From NCBI GenBank assembly GCA_030532425.1, contig JAUNLD010000013.1:1-57432 (forward strand): 57,432 bases of DNA, read 5' to 3'. The position numbers and the translations under genes are program-made. Source of the DNA: Lautropia sp. Its GTDB lineage: Bacteria > Pseudomonadota > Gammaproteobacteria > Burkholderiales > Burkholderiaceae_E. Every line of letters begins with the position of its first letter. Within the stretch, counting starts at the first letter, position 1. Below, piece by piece: positions 1 to 7,104 of this stretch. A model generated the notes under the pieces. It made no database searches. It was not told where the DNA came from and worked only from the letters and a program-made list of their open reading frames with translations.

Positions 1-1
1 C

Positions 2-22
2 AACGGCAACGGCAACGGCAAC
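2..22. repeat. AACGGC hexanucleotide repeat
   Basis: Three full AACGGC units plus a partial one sit at the window edge, inside the SDR reading frame, and code for Asn-Gly repeats. A 6-bp unit keeps the frame. The array may be longer to the left. Confidence 0.7.
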
Positions 23-694
23 GATGATCCGCTCACCCGTCACTGGCTGCTGCGCCTGCGTGCAGCCCGGCCACGGCTGGCCGGCACCCAGCCGCGACGG
101 CTGGTGTACCTCAGCACCACCGGCATCTACGGCAACCGCGACGGGGCATGGGTATCCGAAACCGATGCTCCCCGCCCGCAGACCGGTCGCGCCGCGCGGC
201 GTGTGGCCGCCGAGCGCCTGCTGCGCCAGGCCAACCGCCAGGCCCCCGACCGGCTGGCCACCCTCGTGCTGCGCGTACCCGGCATCTACGGCGACGATCG
301 CCTGCCCGTCGACCGCCTGCGCCAGCTGATCCCGGCCCTGCTGCCCGAGGATGACGTCATCACCAACCACATCCATGCCGATGATCTGGCCCGCATCGCC
401 GCCACCGCCCTGCTGCGCGGCCCGCGCCAGCGCACCATCAATGCCATCGACGACAGCCAGCTGTGGCTGGGCGACTACCTCGACCTGGTGGCCGATCACC
501 TGCAGCTGCCGCGCCCACCGCGCTTCTCGCGCGCCGAGCTGGCCCAGCGCCTCTCGCCCGTGCGGATGAGCTTCATGAGCGAGTCGCGCCGCATCCGCAA
601 CCAGCGGCTGAAACGTGAGCTGCGCGTGCGCCTGCGCTACCCCACGGTGCAGGATTTCCTGGCAGGCCACGTGCCGCTGCCGGTTTCGCCTTAA
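2..694 (+). CDS. SDR-family NAD-dependent epimerase/reductase, 5' truncated
   Basis: The frame is open from the left edge to a TAA at 692-694, so the N-terminal Rossmann nucleotide-binding part lies outside the window. The visible part has the extended-SDR active-site region (Y-L-S-T-T-G-I-Y-G, the usual serine/threonine and tyrosine strand) and a second R-V-P-G-I-Y-G motif, which resembles YeeZ-type NAD-dependent epimerase/dehydratase proteins. It then has an N-H-I-H-A-D-D-L-A segment typical of the substrate-side helix. The substrate is unknown. The first visible residues are a run of Asn-Gly pairs coded by a hexanucleotide repeat. Family assignment is good; the specific function is not determinable. 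Confidence 0.8.
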   Translation, partial: NGNGNGNDDPLTRHWLLRLRAARPRLAGTQPRRLVYLSTTGIYGNRDGAWVSETDAPRPQTGRAARRVAAERLLRQANRQAPDRLATLVLRVPGIYGDDRLPVDRLRQLIPALLPEDDVITNHIHADDLARIAATALLRGPRQRTINAIDDSQLWLGDYLDLVADHLQLPRPPRFSRAELAQRLSPVRMSFMSESRRIRNQRLKRELRVRLRYPTVQDFLAGHVPLPVSP

Positions 695-775
695 GGCGGG
701 ATACCCCGTGCCAACCCGCACCTCATGCAAGCAGGCGCCTGTTGCCGACCAACGCCGCTGACAAAAACACCACAC

Positions 776-806
776 TTGCCCAAACGGGCAGGTTCATGCT
801 TATAAT
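776..806 (+). promoter_or_regulatory. Promoter of tRNA-Thr
   Basis: A perfect -10 hexamer TATAAT lies at 801-806, about 10 bases before the tRNA 5' end. A possible -35 (TTGCCC, 776-781) is 19 bases upstream, and a small palindrome TGCCC-AAAC-GGGCA (777-790) overlaps it. The -10 is convincing and the -35 is weak. Confidence 0.6.
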
Positions 807-816
807 TGAAGGCTAA

Positions 817-892
817 GCCGGTGTAGCTCAGTTGGTAGAGCAGCGCATTCGTAATGCGAAGGTCGGGAGTTCGACTCTCTTCACCGGCACCA
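817..892 (+). tRNA. tRNA-Thr (anticodon CGT)
   Basis: The acceptor stem GCCGGTG (817-823) pairs with CACCGGC (882-888). The discriminator A and a genome-encoded CCA end at 892. The D-arm (GCTC...GAGC), the anticodon loop TTCGTAA and the T-arm with GTTCGA are all present. The anticodon CGT reads ACG threonine codons. The G-A opposition at the top of the anticodon stem is also found in the matching E. coli tRNA as I recall it, so it is not a defect. Confidence 0.97.
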
Positions 893-902
893 GGTTTCAG
901 CA

Positions 903-930
903 AGAAGGCAGCCCCCGGGCTGCCTTTCTT
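903..930 (+). terminator. Rho-independent terminator of tRNA-Thr
   Basis: A stem AAGGCAGCC (905-913) pairs with GGCTGCCTT (918-926) around a 4-base loop and is followed by TTCTT. It lies 12 bases after the tRNA CCA end. Confidence 0.85.
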
Positions 931-1022
931 GTTTCCTGCCTTCACGCATGCCCAGCATCGGGCGGATGTCCTGCATCGGCCTGGGCCGACAGGGCGTCCA
1001 CCAGCGCAACCGCCAGCGCCAG

Positions 1023-1538
1023 TTACAGCCAGCGGCGCACCCTGGCGGCATACCACCGGTAAGCGTTGCCAAAACGCGCTTGCAGCGCCCGCTCTTCGGG
1101 AATGATCTGAAAGCGGGTGATGAAAAGCACGAACAGCGCCGGTCCCACGCCCAGGGCGAGCAAGCTGCCAAGCCACGTGGCCCAGGCCATCAGCAGCAAC
1201 ACCATGCCCAGGTACATCGGGTTGCGGCTGAGGCGGTAGATGCCGCTCGTGACCAGGGCCGTACTCTGCTGCGGCCGGTGCGGGTTGACCGTGGTCGCCT
1301 GCCGACGAAAGCCCATCACCCCCGCCAGGCCCGCCCCCACCCCCAGCACGAGCAGCACCGTCATCAGGATGCCACGCCCTGGCCATGTCCCCCCTGCCGA
1401 GGGCACATGGATGGCCAGCCCCTTCATCAGGGCACCTGCCAGCAGCATCACGACCGGCGGAGGAATCTTCAGTTCAAGAAACGTCAGCCAGCGCCTCCGG
1501 CAACGCCCGGCCCCCCGCCGAAACGGCCCTCTGTCCAT
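1023..1538 (-). CDS. Isoprenylcysteine carboxyl methyltransferase/PEMT-family membrane protein
   Basis: This is a 171-residue membrane protein with hydrophobic helices and the C-terminal pattern of the ICMT/PEMT family: R-N-P-M-Y-L-G, then an E-E-R-x-L-x-x-x-F-G-x-x-Y segment near the end. These proteins methylate small or lipid substrates with S-adenosylmethionine at the membrane, but the substrate of bacterial members is mostly unknown. The ATG at 1538 was chosen because a GGAGGAG ribosome site lies 8 bases before it; an upstream in-frame extension lacks one. It stands alone, convergent with the tRNA. Confidence 0.8.
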   Translation of the reverse strand: MDRGPFRRGAGRCRRRWLTFLELKIPPPVVMLLAGALMKGLAIHVPSAGGTWPGRGILMTVLLVLGVGAGLAGVMGFRRQATTVNPHRPQQSTALVTSGIYRLSRNPMYLGMVLLLMAWATWLGSLLALGVGPALFVLFITRFQIIPEERALQARFGNAYRWYAARVRRWL

Positions 1539-1754
1539 CAGACATTCTCCTCCTGTCAGCCGCGCCAGCAACCTCATGCCGCCGCCAACGCGCAATGAAC
1601 CTCTCAGCCGGGCATGATACGTCGAAGGCCGGGCTGACTTCGTCCATGGCGCCCCGCTGACGTGCCTGCCGGGCACGATCCAGCTCCTGGGCCATGTAGC
1701 GGGCCGGCGCACCATCCTCACAAACCCCAAGCCCGGGCGGCCATCTGGCTGCCC

Positions 1755-1760
1755 TATAAT
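1755..1760 (+). promoter_or_regulatory. -10 element before TPP riboswitch
   Basis: A perfect TATAAT lies about 7 bases before the start of the riboswitch P1 helix, so transcription should begin at the aptamer. No good -35 is visible at 16-18 bases upstream. Confidence 0.6.
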
Positions 1761-1764
1761 GCCC

Positions 1765-1942
1765 GCGTTCCTGGGGGCGTCCCGTCAAGACCGGCGGGGC
1801 TGAGATTCGGCACACAGGCCGTAACCCCTAGAGCCGCTCATGCCTGCCCCTGCACGGAACCGGCCATCCGGTACGTGCCGGGCAGCATCATGAACCGCTC
1901 CAGAACCTGATCCGGCTCATACCGGCGGAGGGAAGGAAACGC
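1765..1942 (+). promoter_or_regulatory. TPP (thiamine pyrophosphate) riboswitch with inserted hairpin
   Basis: THI-box hallmarks are present: CTGAGA at 1800-1805, ACCCC at 1824-1828, and the P4/P5 arm with CCTGATCCGG then ATACCGGCGGAGGGA (1906-1934). P1 is closed by GCGTTCC (from 1765) with GGAAACGC (1935-1942). Between the P2 closing strand and the conserved GAACCTGAT lies an extra hairpin of 70 bases (1831-1900). The aptamer precedes the SSS-family transporter at 2093, which is therefore predicted to be switched off when TPP is abundant. Confidence 0.93.
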
Positions 1943-2092
1943 ACTGACCACCAGGCCCCTGTGCCGGTGAGCAACGCCCGTGTACCCGTGCAGCCCCAGC
2001 CTGTGCGCGACGCACGTGGCCACCGCTTCCCGGCACACGGTCTGCCCAGGGGCGCCCCGCACCTTCTGCCTCCCCATTCCCGAAGGTGCCCC

Positions 2093-3571
2093 ATGACCAC
2101 GCCTCCTGCCCTCCTCGATGTTTCGTCGGCCATCCTGTGGCTGCTGTTCTTCTCGGCTGCCTTTGCCACGGCCGGGCTGCTCTACGCCCGGCGCGTCAAC
2201 CACCACGATCTCGAAGACTTCATCGTCGCGCGCCACACACAGGGGTCGATGGCCACGATCCTGACGCTGCTGGCCTCGTCGCTGGGGGCATGGATCCTGC
2301 TCTCGCCCCCCGAATCGGCCACCTGGGGCGGCCTGTCGGCCATCATCGGTTATGCGCTGGGCTCGATGTCGCCGATGATCGCGCTGATGCTGCTGGGCCA
2401 GCGCATGCGCACGCTGATGCCCAGCGGCCACACGCTGACCGAATTCCTGATGGCACGCTATGGCCGCACCCTGCACCTGCTGGTGACGGTCATCATGGTG
2501 TTCTACATCTTCATCGCCATGACGGCCGAGATCACCGCCATCAGCATGCTGGTGACGCTGCTGGCGCCGGTGCCGCTGTGGATCACCTCGGTGATCGTGA
2601 TGGGATCGGTCCTGCTCTACACCATGTACGGCGGGCTGCGCGCCTCGATCTTCACCGACAAGGTGCAGGTGCTCATCATCGTGCCCCTGGTGGTGGCGCT
2701 GGTGTTCGTGGGGCTGCACGTCACCGGCGGCATCGGGCCCGTGACCGCCCGCCTGCACGAGAAAGCACCGCAGCTGCTCGATCTGGGGGATCCGGTCGGC
2801 ATCAAGGCGGGGCTGACCTTCTTTGTCGCCATCCTGCTCACCGGCATCTTTCACCAGGGCAACTGGCAGCGCATCTATTCCGCCCGCAGCAACCGCGACA
2901 TGCGCCGCGGCTTTCTGGTCAGCGGCCTGCTGGTGGTGCCCTTCATCTTCCTGATGGGCCTGTTCGGCCTGGCCTACGTGGCGCTGGAACCGGGCGGCGA
3001 TCCGTCGGTGGCGCTGTTCAGCCTGGTGATGCCCAACGTGCCGGTCTGGGTGGCCATCGGCCTGATCCCGCTGGGACTGGCGCTGGTGATGGGCAGCTCG
3101 GACACCGCCATCAGTGCCGTGTCATCGATCATCGCCGTCGAGGGAGCACGGCTGATGCCACAGGCCCGGCCCGAGCGGCTGCTGCGCCTGTCGCGCTGGC
3201 TGGTGCTGGTGCTGGCGATCCCGGTGGTGCTGGTCTCGGCCCAGGGCTACAGCGTGCTCTACCTCTTCCTGCTGGCCGACCTGCTGTGCGCGGCAGCGGC
3301 CTTTCCGGTGTTCCTTGGCCTGTACAGCCGTCGCCATGATGGTGTGGATGCCACGCTGGCCACGCTCTGCGGGCTGGTGGCCGGACTGGTGATGTTCCCC
3401 AGCCCCGGCGGTGCCCTCGACACCCTGCTCGAATCCTTCCTGCTGGCCGCCGTGGTGCCCGTGGTGGTGACGGGAGTGCTGCGGCTGGTGCGCCGCCAGC
3501 GCACCGCGTTTGCGCTGGAAACGCTCGACAGGAACGTGCGGCGTTTCGGACACGACAGCACCGGGGGCTGA
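2093..3571 (+). CDS. SSS-family sodium:solute symporter, candidate thiamine/precursor importer
   Basis: The protein has 492 residues and about 13 hydrophobic segments, with the sodium:solute symporter fold pattern (N-terminal L-W-L-L-F-F helix, G-x-x-x-W-x-L-x-x-P-x-x-x-x-W in the second segment, M-G-S-S-D-T-A-I-S-A-V-S-S in the sodium-site region). It imports a small solute driven by sodium across the inner membrane. The TPP riboswitch 150 bases upstream points to thiamine or its pyrimidine precursor as substrate; SSS proteins named ThiV have been predicted for this role from the same kind of context. The ATG at 2093 is chosen because the open frame upstream has no membrane features; only a weak GAAGGTG site precedes it. 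Family is certain; substrate is inferred from the riboswitch. Confidence 0.85.
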   Translation: MTTPPALLDVSSAILWLLFFSAAFATAGLLYARRVNHHDLEDFIVARHTQGSMATILTLLASSLGAWILLSPPESATWGGLSAIIGYALGSMSPMIALMLLGQRMRTLMPSGHTLTEFLMARYGRTLHLLVTVIMVFYIFIAMTAEITAISMLVTLLAPVPLWITSVIVMGSVLLYTMYGGLRASIFTDKVQVLIIVPLVVALVFVGLHVTGGIGPVTARLHEKAPQLLDLGDPVGIKAGLTFFVAILLTGIFHQGNWQRIYSARSNRDMRRGFLVSGLLVVPFIFLMGLFGLAYVALEPGGDPSVALFSLVMPNVPVWVAIGLIPLGLALVMGSSDTAISAVSSIIAVEGARLMPQARPERLLRLSRWLVLVLAIPVVLVSAQGYSVLYLFLLADLLCAAAAFPVFLGLYSRRHDGVDATLATLCGLVAGLVMFPSPGGALDTLLESFLLAAVVPVVVTGVLRLVRRQRTAFALETLDRNVRRFGHDSTGG

Positions 3572-3623
3572 CCTGGATACCTGTCGTCATTGTCGACTCC
3601 CCTGTGCCGATATGCACCAAAAC

Positions 3624-3648
3624 TTTACACGATGAATTAGAGTGTAAA
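3624..3648. promoter_or_regulatory. Inverted repeat TTTACAC-N11-GTGTAAA
   Basis: Perfect 7-base arms lie in the AT-rich intergenic region upstream of the carbonic anhydrase gene. The repeat has no U-tract, so it looks more like an operator than a terminator. The left arm also contains TTTACA, which could serve as a -35. Confidence 0.5.
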
Positions 3649-3649
3649 A

Positions 3650-3668
3650 GAACATGACTCACATGTTC
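3650..3668. promoter_or_regulatory. Inverted repeat GAACATG-N5-CATGTTC
   Basis: Perfect 7-base arms begin one base after the previous inverted repeat and end 44 bases before the carbonic anhydrase ATG. The symmetry and spacing suit a dimeric regulator. Confidence 0.5.
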
Positions 3669-3712
3669 TGACTGCATATCCGACATGCACGACAAAACGA
3701 CAGGAGATGAAC

Positions 3713-4468
3713 ATGTCAATCCGTTTGCTGGTCTGCTCGCTGGTGGCAGGGCTGGGGGTATCGGCCTGCGCAAGTCTGCCCTTTTCTCATGGCCCGCACT
3801 GGTCCTATGCCGGCAAGGAAGGGCCAGAACACTGGGGATCGCTGAGCAGGGATTTTGCCCTGTGCAGCAGCGGCAAGAACCAGTCGCCCGTCGATCTGGG
3901 CGCCGCCCGCCACACCCGGGGCGGCAAGCTCTCGTTCCAGCACGCCGTGCTGCCCTACACGGTGGAAAACAACGGCCACACCATCCAGGCCGTGCCGGGT
4001 GAAGAAAGGGAAGCGCTCACGCTGGGTGAGCGCCGCTTTGCGCTGAAGCAGTTCCACTTCCACGTGCCCAGCGAACACACCTTCAGGATGAAGTTCTATC
4101 CGATGGAAATCCACTTCGTCCATCAGAGCCAGGCCGGCGAGCTGGCCGTGCTGGCCGTCACCGTGAAGGAAGGCGCCGAAAACCCGTCGCTGCAACCGCT
4201 GCTGGCCAGCCCGCTGAAGGCCGGCGAATCGGTGGCGCTGGCCGACGTGCTGGACATCGGCCCGCTCTTCCCGAGCCGGCGTGCCCACTACAGGCTCAAC
4301 GGCTCGCTGACCACGCCGCCCTGCAGCGAAGGGGTCAACTGGATCGTCTTCACCTCACCCATTCAGGCCAGCAAGGCGCAGATCGCCCGCATGGCCGAGC
4401 TGATCGGGCAGGCCAACAACCGCCCGGTGCAGCCCATCAACGCCCGGGTGGTGGTGGAAGAGTCCTGA
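3713..4468 (+). CDS. Alpha-type carbonic anhydrase, exported lipoprotein
   Basis: The enzyme interconverts CO2 and bicarbonate. It has 251 residues, the normal length for bacterial alpha carbonic anhydrases. The zinc ligands are visible in Q-F-H-F-H-V-P-S-E-H and M-E-I-H-F-V-H. The N-K-N-Q-S-P-V-type start of the catalytic domain (here G-K-N-Q-S-P-V-D) and the L-T-T-P-P-C-S-E-G motif are also present. The N-terminus is a signal peptide with a lipobox-like V-S-A-C at residues 16-19, so it is probably anchored in the periplasm. The ATG at 3713 is 6 bases from AGGAG; an ATG at 3707 touches the ribosome site directly and is less likely. Two palindromes lie just upstream. Confidence 0.95.
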   Translation: MSIRLLVCSLVAGLGVSACASLPFSHGPHWSYAGKEGPEHWGSLSRDFALCSSGKNQSPVDLGAARHTRGGKLSFQHAVLPYTVENNGHTIQAVPGEEREALTLGERRFALKQFHFHVPSEHTFRMKFYPMEIHFVHQSQAGELAVLAVTVKEGAENPSLQPLLASPLKAGESVALADVLDIGPLFPSRRAHYRLNGSLTTPPCSEGVNWIVFTSPIQASKAQIARMAELIGQANNRPVQPINARVVVEES

Positions 4469-4542
4469 TCGCCCCCCGGGATGCCCGGCCCCGTCCTCGC
4501 GGCGCGCAGCCCCCCATGGCGGGCCGGGCACATCCCGCGTTC

Positions 4543-4797
4543 CTAGCGCATGCTGGCCGGCCCTGCGCCCGCCAGCACCTCGGCCAGCCTGGCCTCGTCG
4601 AGATGCCAGTGGCATACCTCCTGCCCGTCCAGCAACAGGACGGGCACCCGTTCGTCATAGCGCTGCACCAGCGCGGGAAAGCGGTCGATATCGACCACCT
4701 CGATCCCGAAACCATGCGCCTGCTGCCATGGCGCCAGCGCATCCAGCATCTTCTGGCACAGGCTGCAATACGCGCGGGACATCAGCTGAAATTCCAT
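4543..4797 (-). CDS. Glutaredoxin family protein (DUF836-like)
   Basis: This is an 84-residue thioredoxin-fold protein. Near the start is a Y-C-S-L-C-Q-K motif, a CxxC active-site type of the small glutaredoxin-like/DUF836 proteins. It is followed by V-V-D-I-D (strand 2), V-P-V-L-L-L-D-G (the cis-proline region) and a C-H-W-H-L-D helix start. It should act in cytoplasmic thiol-disulfide exchange. The ATG at 4797 has a GGAG site 7 bases upstream; an in-frame ATG at 4842 would add 15 residues without such support. Confidence 0.8.
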   Translation of the reverse strand: MEFQLMSRAYCSLCQKMLDALAPWQQAHGFGIEVVDIDRFPALVQRYDERVPVLLLDGQEVCHWHLDEARLAEVLAGAGPASMR

Positions 4798-4932
4798 CGG
4801 CAGGCTCCGGGACGGGAAAGGCACCAACACGGCAAAAGACACGGGAACGATGGTAGCGCGGGCAGGGGCGGGCTGCTGCGTTAGACTTCAGGCAGCCCCA
4901 GGCTCTCCCCTTCAACCCCACGGAGGATTCCC

Positions 4933-5526
4933 ATGAAGCTGTTTCTCAGCCCCACCTCGCCCTTTGGACGGCTGTGCCTCGTGCTGGCGATGCTCAAGCG
5001 CCGCAACGATCTGGAACTGCACTTCGTCAACCCCTGGGACAACCCGCCCGAGCTGGAGGCCGTCAATCCCTTCAGCCAGATTCCGGTGCTGCTGACCGAT
5101 GACGGCACCGCCATCTACAACACCCATCTGGTGTGCCAGTATCTGGGCGCCGATGCCGGCGACGCGCAGGCCCTCAATCATCTGGCCTTTGCCACCACGC
5201 TGCTGGACGTGACCATCCAGTACGTGAAGCTGACGCGCTTCAAGGCCCCCGACACGCCCGACCACCCGCTGGTGGCACGTTCGTTACAGGCCATCGGCCG
5301 GGCGCTGGCCCAGGCGCCTGCCTTCGATCCGGGCAGCGAGCGCTGGGCCGACGTGATGCTGGGAGTGGTGCTGCAAACCTGCCAGCAGCGTGTTGCCGAC
5401 ACCTTCACGGCCCACGCCCGCCCCGACACGCAAGCCGCGCTGGCCACCTTTGCCCAGCGTGATCTGGTCACCCGGACCACCCCGCAGGCCCTGGAGGCAC
5501 GCCCGGCACGCGTGGCGGATCTCTGA
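4933..5526 (+). CDS. Glutathione S-transferase family protein
   Basis: The protein has 197 residues with an N-terminal thioredoxin-like domain (K-L-F-L-S-P-T-S-P-F-G-R start, then N-P-F-S-Q-I-P-V-L with the family's cis-proline, then a T-A-I-Y-N-T glutathione-contact turn where most members have E-S). The rest is helical. It probably conjugates or reduces substrates with glutathione; the substrate is unknown. GGAGG lies 7 bases before the ATG. The transporter gene at 5535 begins 8 bases after the stop, so the two are probably co-transcribed, which fits detoxification or catabolism of an aromatic compound. Confidence 0.88.
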   Translation: MKLFLSPTSPFGRLCLVLAMLKRRNDLELHFVNPWDNPPELEAVNPFSQIPVLLTDDGTAIYNTHLVCQYLGADAGDAQALNHLAFATTLLDVTIQYVKLTRFKAPDTPDHPLVARSLQAIGRALAQAPAFDPGSERWADVMLGVVLQTCQQRVADTFTAHARPDTQAALATFAQRDLVTRTTPQALEARPARVADL

Positions 5527-5534
5527 AGGCCAGT

Positions 5535-6875
5535 GTGTCACCGGGCACGGCCATCGATGTCCGTGCCCTGCTCGATGAGCGTCCCATCAGCCGCTACCAG
5601 CAATGGGTGATCGCCCTGTGCTTTCTGGCGGTGGTGGCCGACGGTTTCGATGTCGTCATCATGGGGCTGGTGGCACCGGCACTGCGCGAAAGCTGGGGCT
5701 GGAGCAACGATCAGCTGGCGCCGGTCTTCAGCGCCGCGCTGGTCGGGCTGGCGCTGGGATCGCTGGGGGCCGGGCCGCTGGCCGACCGCTTCGGCCGGCG
5801 CAGGCTGCTGTATGGTGGCCTGCTGATCTTCGGGGGGTTCACACTGCTGGCCCCCACGGCCGGCAGCATCGGCAGCTTCATGGCCTACCGCTTCGTGGCC
5901 GGGCTGGCCATGGGCTGCATCATGCCGATCACGGTGACGATGGCCACCGAATATGCGCCGGCGCGCAGCCGGGGAATGATCGTCTCGCTCGTCTTTGGCG
6001 GTTTCACCGTCGGCTCGGCCAGCAGCGGCTTTGTGGCCGCATGGCTGATGCCCACGCTGGGCTGGCAGAGCGTGTTCGTGGTCGGCGGCCTGGTACCGAT
6101 CGTACTGGGGCTGCTGGCGATGGCCAGCCTGCCCGAATCGCTGACCTTTCTGGTGCATCGCGGCGGGCAAGGGACGCAGGTGCGCCGCATCGTCGAACGC
6201 TGCGCCCCCGGCAGCACCCGCCCGGACAGCCTTTTCAGCGTGGCGCTGCCGCCGCAGGCACAGACGGACCGCGGGCCGATCCCGCTGCTGCTCAGCCCGC
6301 ACTACCGCACCGGCACGCTGCTGCTCTGGACCATCTACGTGCTGCACCTGTTTCTGGCCTTCCTGCTGGCCAGCTGGCTGCCCACGCTGATCCGTGACAG
6401 CGGGCTGAACCTGCAACAGGCCTCGCTGATTACCGGCGTGTTCTTTCTGGGCGGGCCGGTCGGCGCAGTGCTGGTGGGCTGGCTGATGGACCGGCACCCA
6501 CCCGATCTGACCGTGGCACTGAGCTATGTCCTGACCGCTGCTGCACTGGTGCTGCTGGCCCAGGTGGCAGGCCATCAGGGCGCCATGCTGGTGGTGGCCT
6601 TTGCGCTCGGCGTGAGCCTGAACGGCGGGGGCGGCCTGAATGCACTGGCCAGCAGCTTCTTTCCGCTCCCGGCGCGGGCCACCGGCAACAGCTGGATGCA
6701 CGCGCTGGGGCGACTGGGTGCCATCGCCTCGACCTTTGCCGGGGCATGGATGCTGAATGCGCGCTGGTCCTTCGGGCAGGTGGCGGCCGCCGTCGCGGCA
6801 TCGGCCCTGCTGATCTCGGTGTTGCTGCTGTTCAAGCGCTGGCATGCGCGCCGGCACGCCGGCGTGGACGCGTGA
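5535..6875 (+). CDS. MFS transporter, aromatic acid:H+ symporter (AAHS) type
   Basis: This is a 446-residue, 12-helix major facilitator protein. The first helix carries the D-G-F-D-V-V-I-M-G-L-V-A-P-A-L signature of the AAHS family (BenK/PcaK relatives), and the loop between helices 2 and 3 has G-P-L-A-D-R-F-G-R-R-R. Members import benzoate, hydroxybenzoate or similar acids with protons. The start is a GTG at 5535; no ATG fits the N-terminus. It follows the GST gene by 8 bases in a likely two-gene operon. Confidence 0.88.
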   Translation: MSPGTAIDVRALLDERPISRYQQWVIALCFLAVVADGFDVVIMGLVAPALRESWGWSNDQLAPVFSAALVGLALGSLGAGPLADRFGRRRLLYGGLLIFGGFTLLAPTAGSIGSFMAYRFVAGLAMGCIMPITVTMATEYAPARSRGMIVSLVFGGFTVGSASSGFVAAWLMPTLGWQSVFVVGGLVPIVLGLLAMASLPESLTFLVHRGGQGTQVRRIVERCAPGSTRPDSLFSVALPPQAQTDRGPIPLLLSPHYRTGTLLLWTIYVLHLFLAFLLASWLPTLIRDSGLNLQQASLITGVFFLGGPVGAVLVGWLMDRHPPDLTVALSYVLTAAALVLLAQVAGHQGAMLVVAFALGVSLNGGGGLNALASSFFPLPARATGNSWMHALGRLGAIASTFAGAWMLNARWSFGQVAAAVAASALLISVLLLFKRWHARRHAGVDA

Positions 6876-7104
6876 CCTGCCTGCCAGCGGGCCCCACCCC
6901 GGCGATGCGCTGCCCGCCACCCCGTGGTGCCCGCATCCGCCACCCAGGACTCACACGCCTCCGGCACGCATGCAGCGCATCGCTCGTGGCTGCTTGGTGC
7001 ACAATGTCGGCGGTGCTGGCCCGGCCCTCTCCGCCGTTGCAGGATGAAGCGCACGCGGCCGGCCTGCCCCGCCTTTTTGCAGCCCTCGAAGGAACGACAC
7101 GATC

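Noticed and set aside
1838..2854. Long minus-strand open frame of 338 codons rich in Gln, His, Arg and Gly
   Set aside because: It is the antisense of the SSS transporter and of the riboswitch, with composition typical of GC-rich shadow frames.
3650..3668. Transcription terminator of the SSS transporter
   Set aside because: The palindromes lack GC-rich stems and a U-tract; an operator is the better reading.
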